From: Chthonomonadales bacterium
GTDB taxonomy: Bacteria; Armatimonadota; Chthonomonadetes; Chthonomonadales; CAJBBX01
DNA: 64,000 nucleotides
Assembly (NCBI GenBank): GCA_020849275.1
Contig: JADLGO010000050.1
Location: forward strand, 1 to 64,000
Direction: 5' to 3'
Shown: in pieces, positions 7,765 to 17,663 of the stretch
How the letters are laid out: every line of letters starts with the position of its first letter
How positions within the stretch are numbered: position 1 is the stretch's first letter
Translations under genes and position numbers: made by a program
Notes under the pieces: model-generated
Databases searched by the model: none
The model's input: only the letters and a program-made list of their open reading frames with translations
What the model was told of the DNA's origin: nothing

Positions 7765-9174
7765 ATGACGCCACAGATGCAGGGGCGCCGCCGGGCAGCG
7801 CGCCGGGTGCTGTTGCTCGCCGCCACCACGTTGCTCGCCGGCCTGGCGGGGCGCGCGGGTGCGCAGGCGCCCGCGCGCGACGACTACGCCATCGTGACGG
7901 ACGTGCCCCGCGAGTCCGTGGATCGCTGGCTGAAGGAGCAGGTGGCCCGTAGTGGCGGCGACTGGGGCGAGGACCGCTACCAGTTCGTGGTCGGGTTCTC
8001 CACGGGCCACTACGGATCCGATCCCGTGCACGCGATCGCCACGCGCCGCCTGGCCTTCTCGCTCCTCAACAACTCGCTGGCCATCGGCGACCAGGTGACC
8101 GCCGTCGCGTGGGAGATGCGCTTGTGGCGCATTGGGCCGACGGTCACCCTGGACGAGAGCCCGGAGAGCCGCGCCGAGTGGGTGAGCTCGGTGCCTTACG
8201 CCCCGCAGGCAGGCAGTCGCGGTGGGCACGACGCCGAGCGGGCGCTCTTCCAGGTGCTCACGCGCGTCGTGGAGCCGGCCGGCCATCCCCACGGCACGAT
8301 CGTCCTGCTCCTCACCAACAGCAACCAGAGCCAGGGGCCCACCGGCACGCACGCGGCGTTGTTCGGCGCCAACAACCCCCATCTGCTCGGCGTCATTCGG
8401 CGGCTCGGCTTCCGTCCGCCCGTGCGCCAGAGCTTTCAGGAGCGCGCCGCCGGCCGGACGCTCTCCATAGACGTGACGGCGCTCTTCCCGCGCAAGCTCG
8501 AGTCCCTGCCCGGCGCGCCACCGCGGTCGCGCTACCCGACCTTCGCCCCGCAGACCTGGCAGCCGCCGGCCGATCGCCCCGCCGCCTCGGAAGCGCTCCC
8601 CAATCCTGTGCGCGCGTCGGCCGGCGCGGGGGCGGCGGGGCCCGCCGGCGGGGGAGCGCGCCCACACGCTCGTGACCGCGCTCGGCCACTGCTCTGGGTA
8701 GCCCTGCTCATCGTGCTCGCGCTGGCCGCCATGTACCTCTATTGGCGGCGCGGCGGACCGCGCAAGCCCGTGCCTGTCGTCGAGAAGGCCGCGCCGAAGG
8801 GGCGCCCGGTGCCTGGCGTCATCGCCGGCACCGTGGGCGCGGCGCCGCACGCCGCGCCCGTACGTCTGGCGGACCTCACGACGGCCAGCCGGTGGCGTCT
8901 GGTCGGCTCGGATGGCGTTCCCGTAGTCGAACTCGACGAGGGCGAGCCGGCCTCCCCGCCGCTCGCGCTGCTCGCGGTCACCGAGTCCGGCGCGCTGAGC
9001 GTGGAGGCCGGCGTCGACACGGTGCTCCAGGACGCCGACGGCGCGAAGATCGACGCGCGCAACCCGCGCCGGATCGTGCTGGAGCCCGAGGGCATCCTGG
9101 TGTGCACGGTCGCGTCGACCACCACGGCGCGCAAGCCGCTGCGCCTCGAGCTCCGGCACGAGCGCGCGTCTTGA
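7765..9174 (+). CDS. Signal-peptide, single-TM protein with VWA-like domain
   Basis: This 469-aa protein starts with an Arg-rich signal peptide (to about AGAQA, residue 34). Residues ~40-255 resemble a von Willebrand A fold: strand FVVGFSTGHY at the usual MIDAS position, GDQVTAVAWE, and a second strand IVLLLTNSNQSQGP. The DxSxS metal motif is not intact, so metal binding is doubtful. A Pro/Ala-rich linker leads to a transmembrane helix (~308-328, LLWVALLIVLALAAMYLYW) and a beta-rich cytoplasmic tail. It lies between the chaperone-like genes and the nuclease/tubulin genes and may anchor the assembly to the membrane. The fold assignment is inference. Confidence 0.65.
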   Translation: MTPQMQGRRRAARRVLLLAATTLLAGLAGRAGAQAPARDDYAIVTDVPRESVDRWLKEQVARSGGDWGEDRYQFVVGFSTGHYGSDPVHAIATRRLAFSLLNNSLAIGDQVTAVAWEMRLWRIGPTVTLDESPESRAEWVSSVPYAPQAGSRGGHDAERALFQVLTRVVEPAGHPHGTIVLLLTNSNQSQGPTGTHAALFGANNPHLLGVIRRLGFRPPVRQSFQERAAGRTLSIDVTALFPRKLESLPGAPPRSRYPTFAPQTWQPPADRPAASEALPNPVRASAGAGAAGPAGGGARPHARDRARPLLWVALLIVLALAAMYLYWRRGGPRKPVPVVEKAAPKGRPVPGVIAGTVGAAPHAAPVRLADLTTASRWRLVGSDGVPVVELDEGEPASPPLALLAVTESGALSVEAGVDTVLQDADGAKIDARNPRRIVLEPEGILVCTVASTTTARKPLRLELRHERAS

Positions 9175-10187
9175 GGAAGCCGCCGCGCGTCCGCCTGGCT
9201 TTGCGTACCGCCCTGCGCGGCCTCGCCGCCGCGAACGTGCTGGCGCTCCTTGCGCTCTGGGCGCTGGAGGCGCTCGTGGCGGAGCGGTGGTGGCCCAGCA
9301 TCCTGATCACCTACGTGCCGCAGTGGCCCTTCGCGGCCCCCACCGCGCTGCTCTGCCTGCTCCTCTTGCGCCGGCCGGACGCACGGACGCTGGCGTGGTG
9401 CGCCGCCGCGGCGGCCATCCTTGCGTTCCCTCTCATGGGCCTCTGCGTGCCGCTGCCGCTCGGGATCCCGGCGGGCGTGCCCGTGCGCGTCGTCACCTAC
9501 AACGTGCACGGCGGCCGCGCTGGGGCGGGGGCTGTAGCGGCGGCGATCGCGGCGCAGCGGCCGAGCCTCTTCTGCTTGCAGGAGGCCACGCCGCCTTCGG
9601 GGGGCGCGTCGCTCCTGCCGGCCCTACGCGCCGCGCTGCCCGGCTACCGCTACGTAAGCCACGAGTCGCTGTTGATCGGCTCACGCCTGCCGGTCCGCGG
9701 GCACCAGGCGCGCGTGATCGGCCGCGCCGGGGCGCGCCGCGCAGCGCTGGCTGCGAGGCTCGACGTGAAGGGGCGGCCGCTGACCGTGGTCAATGTGCAC
9801 TTCGCCACGGGCGCGACAGCCGAGACGCTTCTGCGGCGCCGCGGCGCGCTGCGTGCCTACCTGGAGCAGACCGCGGCCGTGCGCGGCCAGCAGGTGGACA
9901 ACCTGATGGCGCTCTGCCGCGGCGTCGGCACCCCACTGGTCGTCTGCGGCGACCTGAACACTCCGCCTCGCGGCATCCTCTACCGGCGACTGACGCGCCA
10001 GCTGGACGATGCCTTCTCGTCGGCCGGCGCCGGCTTCGGCTGGACCTATCCCGCCGCGTGGCCGATGCTGCGCATCGACCACATCCTGGCCGGGCCGGGC
10101 GTCGCGGTGCGCTCGGCCCGCGTGCCGCGCGTGCGTGCATCGGACCACCGGCCGGTCGTGGCGGACCTGGTGGTGACGGGCTCGTGA
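9171..10187 (+). CDS. Membrane-anchored endonuclease/exonuclease/phosphatase family protein
   Basis: The TTG at 9171 overlaps the previous stop (TTGA). About 100 residues with three hydrophobic segments precede an EEP domain starting near residue 105. Its catalytic set is complete: TYNVHGG (Asn), LQEAT (metal-binding Glu), VNVHF (His), GDLNTPP (Asp/Asn), RIDHILA and SDHRPV. The family includes Mg-dependent nucleases and phosphodiesterases such as sphingomyelinases; the membrane anchor argues for a lipid or extracytoplasmic phosphodiester substrate, but this cannot be decided. Total length is 338 aa. Confidence 0.85.
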   Translation: MRKPPRVRLALRTALRGLAAANVLALLALWALEALVAERWWPSILITYVPQWPFAAPTALLCLLLLRRPDARTLAWCAAAAAILAFPLMGLCVPLPLGIPAGVPVRVVTYNVHGGRAGAGAVAAAIAAQRPSLFCLQEATPPSGGASLLPALRAALPGYRYVSHESLLIGSRLPVRGHQARVIGRAGARRAALAARLDVKGRPLTVVNVHFATGATAETLLRRRGALRAYLEQTAAVRGQQVDNLMALCRGVGTPLVVCGDLNTPPRGILYRRLTRQLDDAFSSAGAGFGWTYPAAWPMLRIDHILAGPGVAVRSARVPRVRASDHRPVVADLVVTGS

Positions 10188-10275
10188 TGTATACTGGTGA
10201 TCGTCGCGGCGCGTTCGACCTGTCGGCCCCCTGTCGGCCACGGCCGCGCGCCGCCCGCGTGGGAGGTTCCCTTCG

Positions 10276-13200
10276 ATGAGTGGCGCCCTGTCGGTTCGCA
10301 AGACCCTCGTGCTCGGCCTGGGCAGCACCGGCCTGGACATCTGCGAGCAGCTCGCCGAGCACCTCACCTGGCAGTTTGGCGGCTTCGAGCGCGCTGCGTG
10401 GGTGCGCCTGCTCGTGCTGGAGACCGCGCAGCCACGGAGCCCGCTGGGCGACCGGGTGCTGTGGGGAGGGATGCGCAAGGAGGAGTACCTGCCCTATCGC
10501 GCCAGCCCGCGCACCACCGGCGCCGAGTTCGGCTTCTACGAGTGGCAGGACGGGCCGACGCTCCAGGACATCGATAGCCCGGCGGACGGAGCCGGCAACT
10601 GCCGCATGCTCGGCCGCCTCTGCCTCTTCCACCCTCGCACTTACGCCAACCTGCGGCGGCGCCTGACCGAGGACATGAGCGCGCTGGAGCAGCTCACGCC
10701 CCAGGGCGTCGCCGACCGCCTGGGCGAGTCCGGCCTCACGGTGAACATCCACAACGAGGGGACCGTGGTGTACGTCGTCGGCACGCTCTGCGGCGGGACC
10801 TGCAGCGGCGGCGCCGGGGATCTGGGCTACCTGCTGGACGTGTGGACCGGCAACGCCTCGCGTCGCCAGGCCATCTTCACGGTACCCCATCCCACGCTGG
10901 CCGGGCCGCTGGCCGCGCGCTACAGGAAGAACGCCTTCTACGCGCTCCGCGAGCTCAACCACTACCAGCTTGCCGACACGTCCTGGGTGCAGACACTGCC
11001 AGGCTCCGACCGACCCTACGTGTACAACACCCGGCCCTACGACATCCTGCGCGTGGTGATGCCTGGCGGCGCCGGCGCGGATGATGTGCGCAACCTCAAC
11101 GCGATGATCGCCCAGTATCTGGCGGCCGCCGTGGGCCCTGCCGGATTCGAGATCGCGGCCAGTGACGTGGACGCCACCGGCAAGATGGTCGGCGCGGAAA
11201 GCATCGGCTTCATGCGTCCGCTCTTCAGCACGCTTGGTGTCGCGGCCCTTGAGTATCCCGGAGAGCATATTCAGCGCGCCGCCACGAGCCGGTTGCTTGC
11301 CGCCAGCTATGGTCGATGGACCGCCTTCTCGTCGGAGTCCGACGCGTTCGCCGCGGCGCTGGAGCAGGTCGGCGGTGCGGAGCTCGAGGCCGTGCTGCGC
11401 CGGCTCACCGAGGGAACGGAGTCGGTGGCGGCGGAGCCGGTGCGGCAGGCGTTCGGCGGCCTGGCCGACGGCGAGTCGCCGACGGTCGACGACGTGCGCA
11501 GGCTCCTGCGCGACCTGGACGCGCGCCTCACCTCGCAGGCGCCGCCCGGCAAGGACGCGCCCCCCACGCTGGCGCAGGTGATCGAGAAGAACCAGGCCCG
11601 GCTGATGCAGCAGGCACCGGCCAACGTGACCCGCCTGCTCGACCGGTCGCTCCTCGACCTTGAGGGCGGTCCCGGGCTCTGCGCCGCCGCCGTCCGCCAG
11701 TTCCTCTCGAGCGTGGAGGGCTGGTCCACCGCCACCTCCGATGTCCTCGCCGCGGGTGGGCAGGACTCGCGCACCAAGCGCGACATACTCGACCGCCAGA
11801 TCGACGAGGTGGAGCGCGGCCAGAAGGGGTTCGGCTGGGGTAAGCGCGAGAAGCTGCGGAGAGGATGGCAGGAGCTCCTGCCGCGGATCGAGTCCTACCT
11901 GGCCGCCGAGACGCGCACTCAGTCCCTCAACCACATTCAGCGCCGCGACTCGCTTCGTGCCGTCGCGGAACAGTATCGGCGGGTGACGGCGGTGGTGCTG
12001 CGGCGACTCGACCAGGTGCAGGCGGCCTTCCTGCAGGAGACGACCGAGCAGGAAAGGCGCTGGAAGCCGTTGGCGGCCTCCTCTCCGAGCGTGAACGGGA
12101 AGGTCTACTTCGACGCGGAGCCCCCGGCCGCGCGCGGCACGGTGACCGAGGAGTACTACGCGCTGCTGCGCCAACCTCGCTGGCCGGACGAGCCGGCGAC
12201 GGGTTGGGACGACGGCCGCAAGGAGCTCGCCGCCATGCGGAGCGTGGCCGAGGCGCTCGCTCCGCTGCGCGAGGAGCTTGCGCGCGAGGATGGCCAGAGC
12301 GCCTTCGACTCGCGGCCGGCCACGCAGACGGCGCGCGAGTCGATCCCTCGGGGCGTGCTGGCGGCCGCCGAGGAGCGCGCGCGCGCCTTCTTCGCGCCCC
12401 TGCGCGAGCAGACGCATATCGCCGACAAGGCCGGCCCGGCCGACCTGGCGGGCGTCGTGCAGGCCAGCGAGCCCAGGCTCGGCGTCTCGGCCGCGCAGGT
12501 GAGTGACCAGCTTGCCGGCGTGAAGGGCGCCGTGCCCATGGAGTCCTACTTCGCATTCATGGACCTGCCTCCGACCGAGTCTCAGCCGCGCGAGGCCATC
12601 GCGCGCGTCATCGAGCTGGTGCGCAACAGCGTGCAGCTTCGGCGCGGGACCATCAACGATAGCGGCGATCCCTACCGCCTGCTCCTGCTGCGCGAGAAGC
12701 ACGGCTTCACCCTCGGGCAGATGCAGGGCGTCGTGCGGACGGGGCCCTACGACCACCACGCCCTCCAGGCCGCCGAGGGCTGCATGGACTTCAAGTTCTG
12801 GCACACGCGCCGCGACGTGGATTGGGTCGACCCGCTCGTACCGCCGGCGCAGGTGGAGGCCACCGAGGAGGCCTGGCTGATGGCGGTGCTGCTGGGCCGG
12901 CCCGCCGACAAGGGCCTGGCCTGGCTTCCCGCGACCAAGGGCGAGATCGCGCCGGAGGGCTGGTATCAGGTGGTTTCGGGCGAGTTCTACGTCTACCATG
13001 CCGGCGAGCTGGAGGCGAGCGAGAAGGGCTGCACGCTGCCGCGCTCGTTTAACACCGCCGTCGCGCGTCTGCTCACGCCCTCATTTGCGCTGCTGCGGCG
13101 CACGCTCTCCATGCGTTTCAACACCTACGCGGGAAGCTGCGGCCACGCCCGCGTCGTGAGCGCCGTCGACACCGCGGTGCGCTCCCTCGCCACGCTTGGC

Positions 13201-13497
13201 GTGACCGAGGTGGACGCCACGCGCGCCGACCGCATCGTGCGGCGCGCCTACCGGCGCAACGACGCCCTCACGCGCGCCTTCTTTGACATGAAGACCCGGG
13301 GGGTAGATCCGTCGGAGTTCGCGCACATCCGGCGGTCGGCGGGCACGCCCATCGAAGGGAGCGGCTCCGGGACCTACCAGGCGGACGGCTACTACTGCCC
13401 ACAGGGCCACCACTGGCTCGGCGCCGAGATGCAGAAGCTGCTGGAGGGGCAGTTCCGCTGCCCCGTCTGCAACACGGAGGAGCGCTACTGGCCGTAG
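10276..13497 (+). CDS. Tubulin_2-like (FtsZ/tubulin superfamily) GTPase with C-terminal zinc ribbon
   Basis: The protein is 1073 aa. The ATG at 10276 has GGGAGG 9 bases upstream. The N-terminus [20 protein letters not shown] is a Rossmann-type nucleotide-binding start, and residues ~173-188 hold [16 protein letters not shown], the equivalent of the tubulin signature GGGTGSG. FtsZ is about 380 aa, so this is a far larger family member of the kind Pfam calls Tubulin_2. The middle (~350-800) is helix- and charge-rich. The C-terminus has CPQGH and CPVC, a zinc ribbon like those on the first and third genes of the block. An 88-base gap separates it from the nuclease gene, so it may have its own promoter. 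A membrane-associated filament role is inference. Confidence 0.8.
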   Translation: MSGALSVRKTLVLGLGSTGLDICEQLAEHLTWQFGGFERAAWVRLLVLETAQPRSPLGDRVLWGGMRKEEYLPYRASPRTTGAEFGFYEWQDGPTLQDIDSPADGAGNCRMLGRLCLFHPRTYANLRRRLTEDMSALEQLTPQGVADRLGESGLTVNIHNEGTVVYVVGTLCGGTCSGGAGDLGYLLDVWTGNASRRQAIFTVPHPTLAGPLAARYRKNAFYALRELNHYQLADTSWVQTLPGSDRPYVYNTRPYDILRVVMPGGAGADDVRNLNAMIAQYLAAAVGPAGFEIAASDVDATGKMVGAESIGFMRPLFSTLGVAALEYPGEHIQRAATSRLLAASYGRWTAFSSESDAFAAALEQVGGAELEAVLRRLTEGTESVAAEPVRQAFGGLADGESPTVDDVRRLLRDLDARLTSQAPPGKDAPPTLAQVIEKNQARLMQQAPANVTRLLDRSLLDLEGGPGLCAAAVRQFLSSVEGWSTATSDVLAAGGQDSRTKRDILDRQIDEVERGQKGFGWGKREKLRRGWQELLPRIESYLAAETRTQSLNHIQRRDSLRAVAEQYRRVTAVVLRRLDQVQAAFLQETTEQERRWKPLAASSPSVNGKVYFDAEPPAARGTVTEEYYALLRQPRWPDEPATGWDDGRKELAAMRSVAEALAPLREELAREDGQSAFDSRPATQTARESIPRGVLAAAEERARAFFAPLREQTHIADKAGPADLAGVVQASEPRLGVSAAQVSDQLAGVKGAVPMESYFAFMDLPPTESQPREAIARVIELVRNSVQLRRGTINDSGDPYRLLLLREKHGFTLGQMQGVVRTGPYDHHALQAAEGCMDFKFWHTRRDVDWVDPLVPPAQVEATEEAWLMAVLLGRPADKGLAWLPATKGEIAPEGWYQVVSGEFYVYHAGELEASEKGCTLPRSFNTAVARLLTPSFALLRRTLSMRFNTYAGSCGHARVVSAVDTAVRSLATLGVTEVDATRADRIVRRAYRRNDALTRAFFDMKTRGVDPSEFAHIRRSAGTPIEGSGSGTYQADGYYCPQGHHWLGAEMQKLLEGQFRCPVCNTEERYWP

Positions 13498-13528
13498 GCC
13501 CGGGGCGTCGGGAGGCTTCGACAGACCA

Positions 13529-14236
13529 TTGGCCGGCGAGATCGGGCCGCTCGCGGTAGTCCTTCTGAGCGGCGGACTGGACTCCAGCACCGTGCTGGCG
13601 ATGGCCCGCGCCGAGGGCTTCGCGCCCTGCGCGATGACCTTCCGCTACGGCCAGCGCCACGCTGGCGAGGTGGAGTGCGCGCGACGTGTGGCCCGGGCGA
13701 TGGGTGTGGAGCGCCACGCGGTGGTGGACATCGACCTGCGGCAGTTCGGCGGGTCATCGCTGACCGCCGAGATCCCGGTGCCGAAGGGGCGCGCGGTGGC
13801 GGAGATGGCCGACTCCATCCCCCCGACCTACGTGCCCGCGCGCAACACGATCTTCCTCTCCTTCGCGCTCGCCTGGGCCGAGGTGCTCGGCGCGAGGGAC
13901 ATCTTCCTCGGAGTGAACGCGCTCGACTACTCCGGTTACCCCGACTGCCGGCCGGAGTACATCGAGGCGTTCCAGCGCATGGCCGACCTGGCTACCGCGG
14001 CGAGCGTGGAGGGCCGGCAGCGGCTGCGCATCCACGCCCCGCTCTTGCACCTCTCCAAGGCCGACATCGTTCGGCGCGGAATGGCTCTTGGCGTCGATTA
14101 CGCCCTCACCACGAGCTGCTACGATCCGGCGCCCGACGGCGCGGCCTGCGGAGAGTGCGACTCCTGCTCGTTGCGGCGCAAGGGCTTCGCCGAGGCCGGC
14201 GCGCATGACCCGGCTCGCTACCGCGCGGCAGGCTGA
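13529..14236 (+). CDS. queC: 7-cyano-7-deazaguanine synthase QueC
   Basis: QueC converts 7-carboxy-7-deazaguanine to preQ0 using ATP and ammonia in the queuosine pathway. The 235-aa protein has the PP-loop SGGLDSST (~14), the family segment [14 protein letters not shown] and [18 protein letters not shown], and the zinc-binding cluster near the C-terminus ([15 protein letters not shown]). Start is TTG 13529, with GGGAGG at 13510-13515, a rather long spacing of 13. It is followed after 14 bases by queE. Confidence in function is high. Confidence 0.95.
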   Translation: MAGEIGPLAVVLLSGGLDSSTVLAMARAEGFAPCAMTFRYGQRHAGEVECARRVARAMGVERHAVVDIDLRQFGGSSLTAEIPVPKGRAVAEMADSIPPTYVPARNTIFLSFALAWAEVLGARDIFLGVNALDYSGYPDCRPEYIEAFQRMADLATAASVEGRQRLRIHAPLLHLSKADIVRRGMALGVDYALTTSCYDPAPDGAACGECDSCSLRRKGFAEAGAHDPARYRAAG

Positions 14237-14250
14237 GAGGCCGGAGCCCG

Positions 14251-14880
14251 ATGTACGCCGTTAAGGAGTGCTTCTACACGCTGCAGGGCGAGGGTGCGCA
14301 CGCCGGCCGGGCGGCGGTCTTCTGCCGCTTCGCCGGCTGCAACCTCTGGTCGGGGCGGGAGGAAGACCGGGCGCGCGCCGTCTGCTGGTTCTGCGACACG
14401 GGCTTCCTGGGCACCGACGGCGAGGGCGGCGGCCGCTTCGCCGAAGCCGCAGCGCTCGCCGAGCACATCGCCGCGCGCTGGCCGGCCGGACGCGGCGATC
14501 CGTTCGTGGTCTTCACCGGCGGCGAGCCGCTCCTGCAGCTGGACGCGCCACTGACGGCGGCCTGCCGCGAGCGCGGCTTCACCGTGGCGGTCGAGACGAA
14601 CGGCACGCAGCCCGTGCCGGACGGCGTGGACTGGTTGTGCGTGAGCCCGAAGGCCGGCGCGCCGCTGCGCGTGACCGCGGGCGACGAGCTCAAGCTGGTC
14701 TATCCGCAGGCTGGGGGCGAGCCCGAGCGGTACAGCGGGCTGGCGTTCGGGCGCTTCTACCTTCAGCCGATGGACGGCCCCGAGCGGGAGCGCAACACGC
14801 GGCTGGCGCTCGCCTACTGCCTGGCGCACCCCCACTGGCGCCTGAGCCTCCAGACGCACAAGCTCCTCGGCATCCCCTGA
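14251..14880 (+). CDS. queE: 7-carboxy-7-deazaguanine synthase QueE
   Basis: QueE is the radical-SAM enzyme that rearranges carboxy-tetrahydropterin to 7-carboxy-7-deazaguanine, the step before QueC. The 209-aa sequence opens with the family hallmark CFYTLQGEGAHAGRAAVFCR. Its cluster-binding cysteines are spaced C-x14-C-x2-C (CNLW … CWFC), the E. coli type rather than the usual C-x3-C-x2-C. TGGEPLLQLD and VETNGT are also present. queC and queE form a two-gene unit; queD and queF are not in the window. Confidence 0.95.
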   Translation: MYAVKECFYTLQGEGAHAGRAAVFCRFAGCNLWSGREEDRARAVCWFCDTGFLGTDGEGGGRFAEAAALAEHIAARWPAGRGDPFVVFTGGEPLLQLDAPLTAACRERGFTVAVETNGTQPVPDGVDWLCVSPKAGAPLRVTAGDELKLVYPQAGGEPERYSGLAFGRFYLQPMDGPERERNTRLALAYCLAHPHWRLSLQTHKLLGIP

Positions 14881-14994
14881 TGGCTGCGGCGACCCTCGGC
14901 GCGACGATCCGGGTGAGCCGCGCGCAGGAGGCCGCCTGCCGCACGGCGAATCGCGGGGGCAGATCGCGCGGCCGCGCCGCGCAGGGAAGCCAGC

Positions 14995-16128
14995 GTGAAC
15001 GCCATGACGCCAAAGGAACGAGTCTACGCCGCGCTCGAGCATCGCGAGCCCGATCGCGTGCCCACGGGCGAGTTCGCAACCGACTACCCGATGGTTGAGG
15101 CCGTCCTCGGCCGCCCCTCGTTCTATCGCGGCCACTTCAAGACGACGCGGGCGCTCTGGGAGGGCCGCCGCGACGAGGTGGTCGAGGGCATGAAGCGCGA
15201 CCTCGTCGAGTACACGCTGAAGCTTGGCCTCGATATGGTGCCCGTGCAGCTTGTGCCGCCGCGCGGCGCCCGGCCGCGTCCATTCACCCCCATCGGTCCG
15301 GACTCCTGGCGCGACGAGCACGGCAACGAGTACCGCTACGCCTCGGGCAGCGAGTGGCTGATCTGCGTTCGCCACGCCGACGCCGAGCGCGAGTTCGCCG
15401 CCGAGGACTTCATCTTCCGCGAGCCGGCTCCGCCGGACCCCTCCGAGCTGGAGTTGGTGCACCACGTGATGGAGCGGTTGGGACGCACGCATTTCATCTT
15501 CGCGCGCAGCGGCGACGGCTCGATCGTGCTGCCCGGAGGCATGGAGCGCGGCCTGCGCCTGCTCGCCGAGCAGCCGGAGGTCTATCGCGCCGCCGTCGAG
15601 AGCGCCACGCTCCATGCGATCGCTACCGACCGGGCGTTCATCGACGCGGGCGTCGACGCGCTCACCCCCGCCGCCGACTACGGCAGCACCCGCGGGCCGC
15701 TCATGTCCCCGCGTCAGGTGCGCGACATCCTCTTCCCGGCGATGCGCGCCCACGTGCAGGCCGCCCACGCACGCGGCGTCAAGGTCCTGAAGCACGCCTG
15801 CGGCAACAACTGGGCCATCATGGACCTGCTCGTTGCGGCCGGCTACGACGCCTACCAGTCGATCCAGTCGACGGCCGGCATGGACCTGGAGCGCCTGAAG
15901 CGCGAGTACGGCGCGCGCATCGCCCTGTGGGGCGGCGTACCCACGGAGACGCTGATGCAGGGCACGCCGGAGGAGACGCGGCGCGCCGTCCGCGAGGCGG
16001 TCCACGTGGCCGCGCCCGGCGGCGGCTTCATCCTCGGTTCCAGCCACTCCATCGCCGTCGGCTGCCGCCACGAGAACTACATGGCGATGCTCGACGAGCT
16101 GCGCTGCGGCGGCGCCCGCGCCGCCTAG
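14995..16128 (+). CDS. Uroporphyrinogen decarboxylase (URO-D) superfamily protein
   Basis: The 377-aa protein has a GTG start at 14995, preceded by AGGGAA. The N-terminus MTPKERVYAALEHREPDRVP is typical of the MtaA/CmuA-like branch of the URO-D fold, which transfers methyl groups to or from corrinoid cofactors or thiols, rather than of heme-pathway HemE. Candidate Zn ligands are KHACGN (~264) and SSHSIAVGC (~345). The partner gene 16137-17330 follows by 8 bases and belongs to the same superfamily. No corrinoid protein is adjacent, so the substrate is unknown. Confidence 0.8.
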   Translation: MNAMTPKERVYAALEHREPDRVPTGEFATDYPMVEAVLGRPSFYRGHFKTTRALWEGRRDEVVEGMKRDLVEYTLKLGLDMVPVQLVPPRGARPRPFTPIGPDSWRDEHGNEYRYASGSEWLICVRHADAEREFAAEDFIFREPAPPDPSELELVHHVMERLGRTHFIFARSGDGSIVLPGGMERGLRLLAEQPEVYRAAVESATLHAIATDRAFIDAGVDALTPAADYGSTRGPLMSPRQVRDILFPAMRAHVQAAHARGVKVLKHACGNNWAIMDLLVAAGYDAYQSIQSTAGMDLERLKREYGARIALWGGVPTETLMQGTPEETRRAVREAVHVAAPGGGFILGSSHSIAVGCRHENYMAMLDELRCGGARAA

Positions 16129-16136
16129 GAGACGCC

Positions 16137-17330
16137 ATGCCCGATACGGTCCTGGTGGACCTCGCCCACCAGGTGCGCGCCCTCGCCGATTCCCCGGAGC
16201 ACCGTAACCGGCGCCGTCTGTGGGAGTCGCTGCACGCCCTGCGCCCGCCGAGGGCGCTGGCGCACTACGCGCTCTACCCCAATGTGTGGGAGCGCGAGCT
16301 CGCGCCGCCCGGGCTCTTCAGCCACCCCTCCGGCCTGCCGCGCCTAATCGAGCGCGACCTGCGTGCCCGCCTGTGGAAGGCGGCCGCCATCCCGGACGAC
16401 GAGCCGGTGCTTCCCACCGTCTGGCTCGGCGCGCCGCGCCCGCCAGGAGACGACCGGCTGTGGGGTGTCCCGCTCGCAGTGAGCCGGACGGCCGAGCTCG
16501 GCGCCTACAAGCCGACGCCTCCTATCCGCGAGGAGGCGGACCTGGCCCGCCTGCGCTCGCCGCGCTACGAGGAGGATCGGCCCGCCATGCGCCGCCTGCG
16601 CGAGCAGGCGGTGGAACTACTCGACGGCCTGCTGCCCGTGAAGCTGCACACCGACGAGCTTCACTTCGGCCCGTTCGAGTGGGTGGTGCGCCTGCGCGGC
16701 ATGGACGCGCTCCTCTACGACGTGGTGGACCGGCCCGACTTCGTTCACCGGCTGATGGACTTCGCCACCTGCGGCATGGTGCACTACCACCGGCAGCGCG
16801 AGGCCGCCGGCGCCTTCGACGCCGAGGCCGGCTGGGCCATCCACCCCGTCTGGGACGAGACACCGGGCGACGGCACGCGTCTCTGCCAGAGCTGGGCCTA
16901 TCTTCACGCGCAGTCGTCCGCCTCGCTCTCGCCCGCCATGTACGCCGAGTTCGTTCAGCCCTACAACGCGCGCGTGGCGGCCCTCTTCTGGCGAGTCTAC
17001 TATCACGGCTGCGAGGATCTCTCGGCCAAGGCCGGCATCGTCCGCGACCTTCCCAACCTGCGGCTGTTCCACGTGAGTCCATGGACGCCGGTGGATCCCG
17101 TCGTCCAACGACTGGGAGCCGGGTTCGCCCTGGAGGTACACTCGCACCCCACCGGGGTCCTCTTCACGTTCGATGACGCCGACCTGCGCCGCGAGGTGCG
17201 CGCGCGCCACCAGGCGGCGCGCGGCGTGCCCCACGTCCTGAAGCTGTGTGATGTGGAGACGGTGGGCGACCGCGCGGATCGCCTGCGGCGGTGGGCCTGC
17301 GAGGCCCGGGAGGCCGTGGAGGCTTCGTAG
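16137..17330 (+). CDS. Second, divergent URO-D-like protein
   Basis: The ATG at 16137 follows AGGAG that overlaps the previous stop codon, so the pair is coupled. The 397-aa protein has the barrel-like course of URO-D proteins. It includes LLDGLLPVKLHTDELHFGPF, a central YYHGCEDLSAKAG whose His/Cys may bind zinc, LRLFHVSPWTPV and EVHSHPTGVLF. It lacks the standard N-terminal ERV..AL.. motif. It looks like a diverged partner subunit of a methyltransferase-type pair. The substrate is unknown and nothing nearby identifies it. Confidence 0.65.
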   Translation: MPDTVLVDLAHQVRALADSPEHRNRRRLWESLHALRPPRALAHYALYPNVWERELAPPGLFSHPSGLPRLIERDLRARLWKAAAIPDDEPVLPTVWLGAPRPPGDDRLWGVPLAVSRTAELGAYKPTPPIREEADLARLRSPRYEEDRPAMRRLREQAVELLDGLLPVKLHTDELHFGPFEWVVRLRGMDALLYDVVDRPDFVHRLMDFATCGMVHYHRQREAAGAFDAEAGWAIHPVWDETPGDGTRLCQSWAYLHAQSSASLSPAMYAEFVQPYNARVAALFWRVYYHGCEDLSAKAGIVRDLPNLRLFHVSPWTPVDPVVQRLGAGFALEVHSHPTGVLFTFDDADLRREVRARHQAARGVPHVLKLCDVETVGDRADRLRRWACEAREAVEAS

Positions 17331-17397
17331 CGCGCGAGCCGGGACGCCTTCGCGGCCCGCGCGCCACCGGTTGCGCGGCCAGGACGGCCGCCGCCGA

Positions 17398-17643
17398 TCA
17401 CCGCGGCTGTGACGGTGACTGGCTCGGCTGGGCCTGGCGGGCCCTCTGCATGGCCGCCGCGCGCGCCTCGTCGGCGGAGCGCTGCCGCCGAGCCATGTAC
17501 TCCTTCACCTGCGGGGGCATCGGCTTGCCCTCAAAGGAGGCAATCTCCTCGGGCGTCGCTCTCGTCTTGACTCCGCATCCCGTGAGCCCGGCCGCGCCGA
17601 GGAGGGCGGGCCCCGCCAGCGCCCAGGCGCGCAGTCGCTTCAT
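17398..17643 (-). CDS. Small lipoprotein following a DUF1559 gene
   Basis: The 81-aa protein has a lipobox LTGC at residues 20-23, so it should be lipidated and membrane-anchored. The mature part is short and charged (EGKPMPPQVKEYMARR, then a Gln/Ala/Arg tail). GGGAAAGGGA lies about 7 bases before the ATG. It follows the DUF1559 gene after 79 bases that contain a 12-bp hairpin. The position and the MPP motif parallel the two small genes after the DUF1559 gene at 41176. Function unknown. Confidence 0.7.
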   Translation of the reverse strand: MKRLRAWALAGPALLGAAGLTGCGVKTRATPEEIASFEGKPMPPQVKEYMARRQRSADEARAAAMQRARQAQPSQSPSQPR

Positions 17644-17663
17644 CGCGCATCCCTTTCCCGTGC

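Noticed and set aside
9790-12999. A 1069-codon open frame on the minus strand opposite the tubulin-like gene
   Set aside because: It is the antisense shadow of a GC-rich gene: His/Arg/Gly-rich, no motif, no ribosome site, while the plus strand has a clear tubulin signature.
14251-14880. QueE as a degenerate copy because its Cys spacing is not C-x3-C-x2-C
   Set aside because: The C-x14-C-x2-C spacing is a known functional variant, as in E. coli QueE.
13529-17330. Reading queC/queE as a deazaguanine DNA-modification island
   Set aside because: No dpd genes, nuclease partners or transglycosylase are adjacent.
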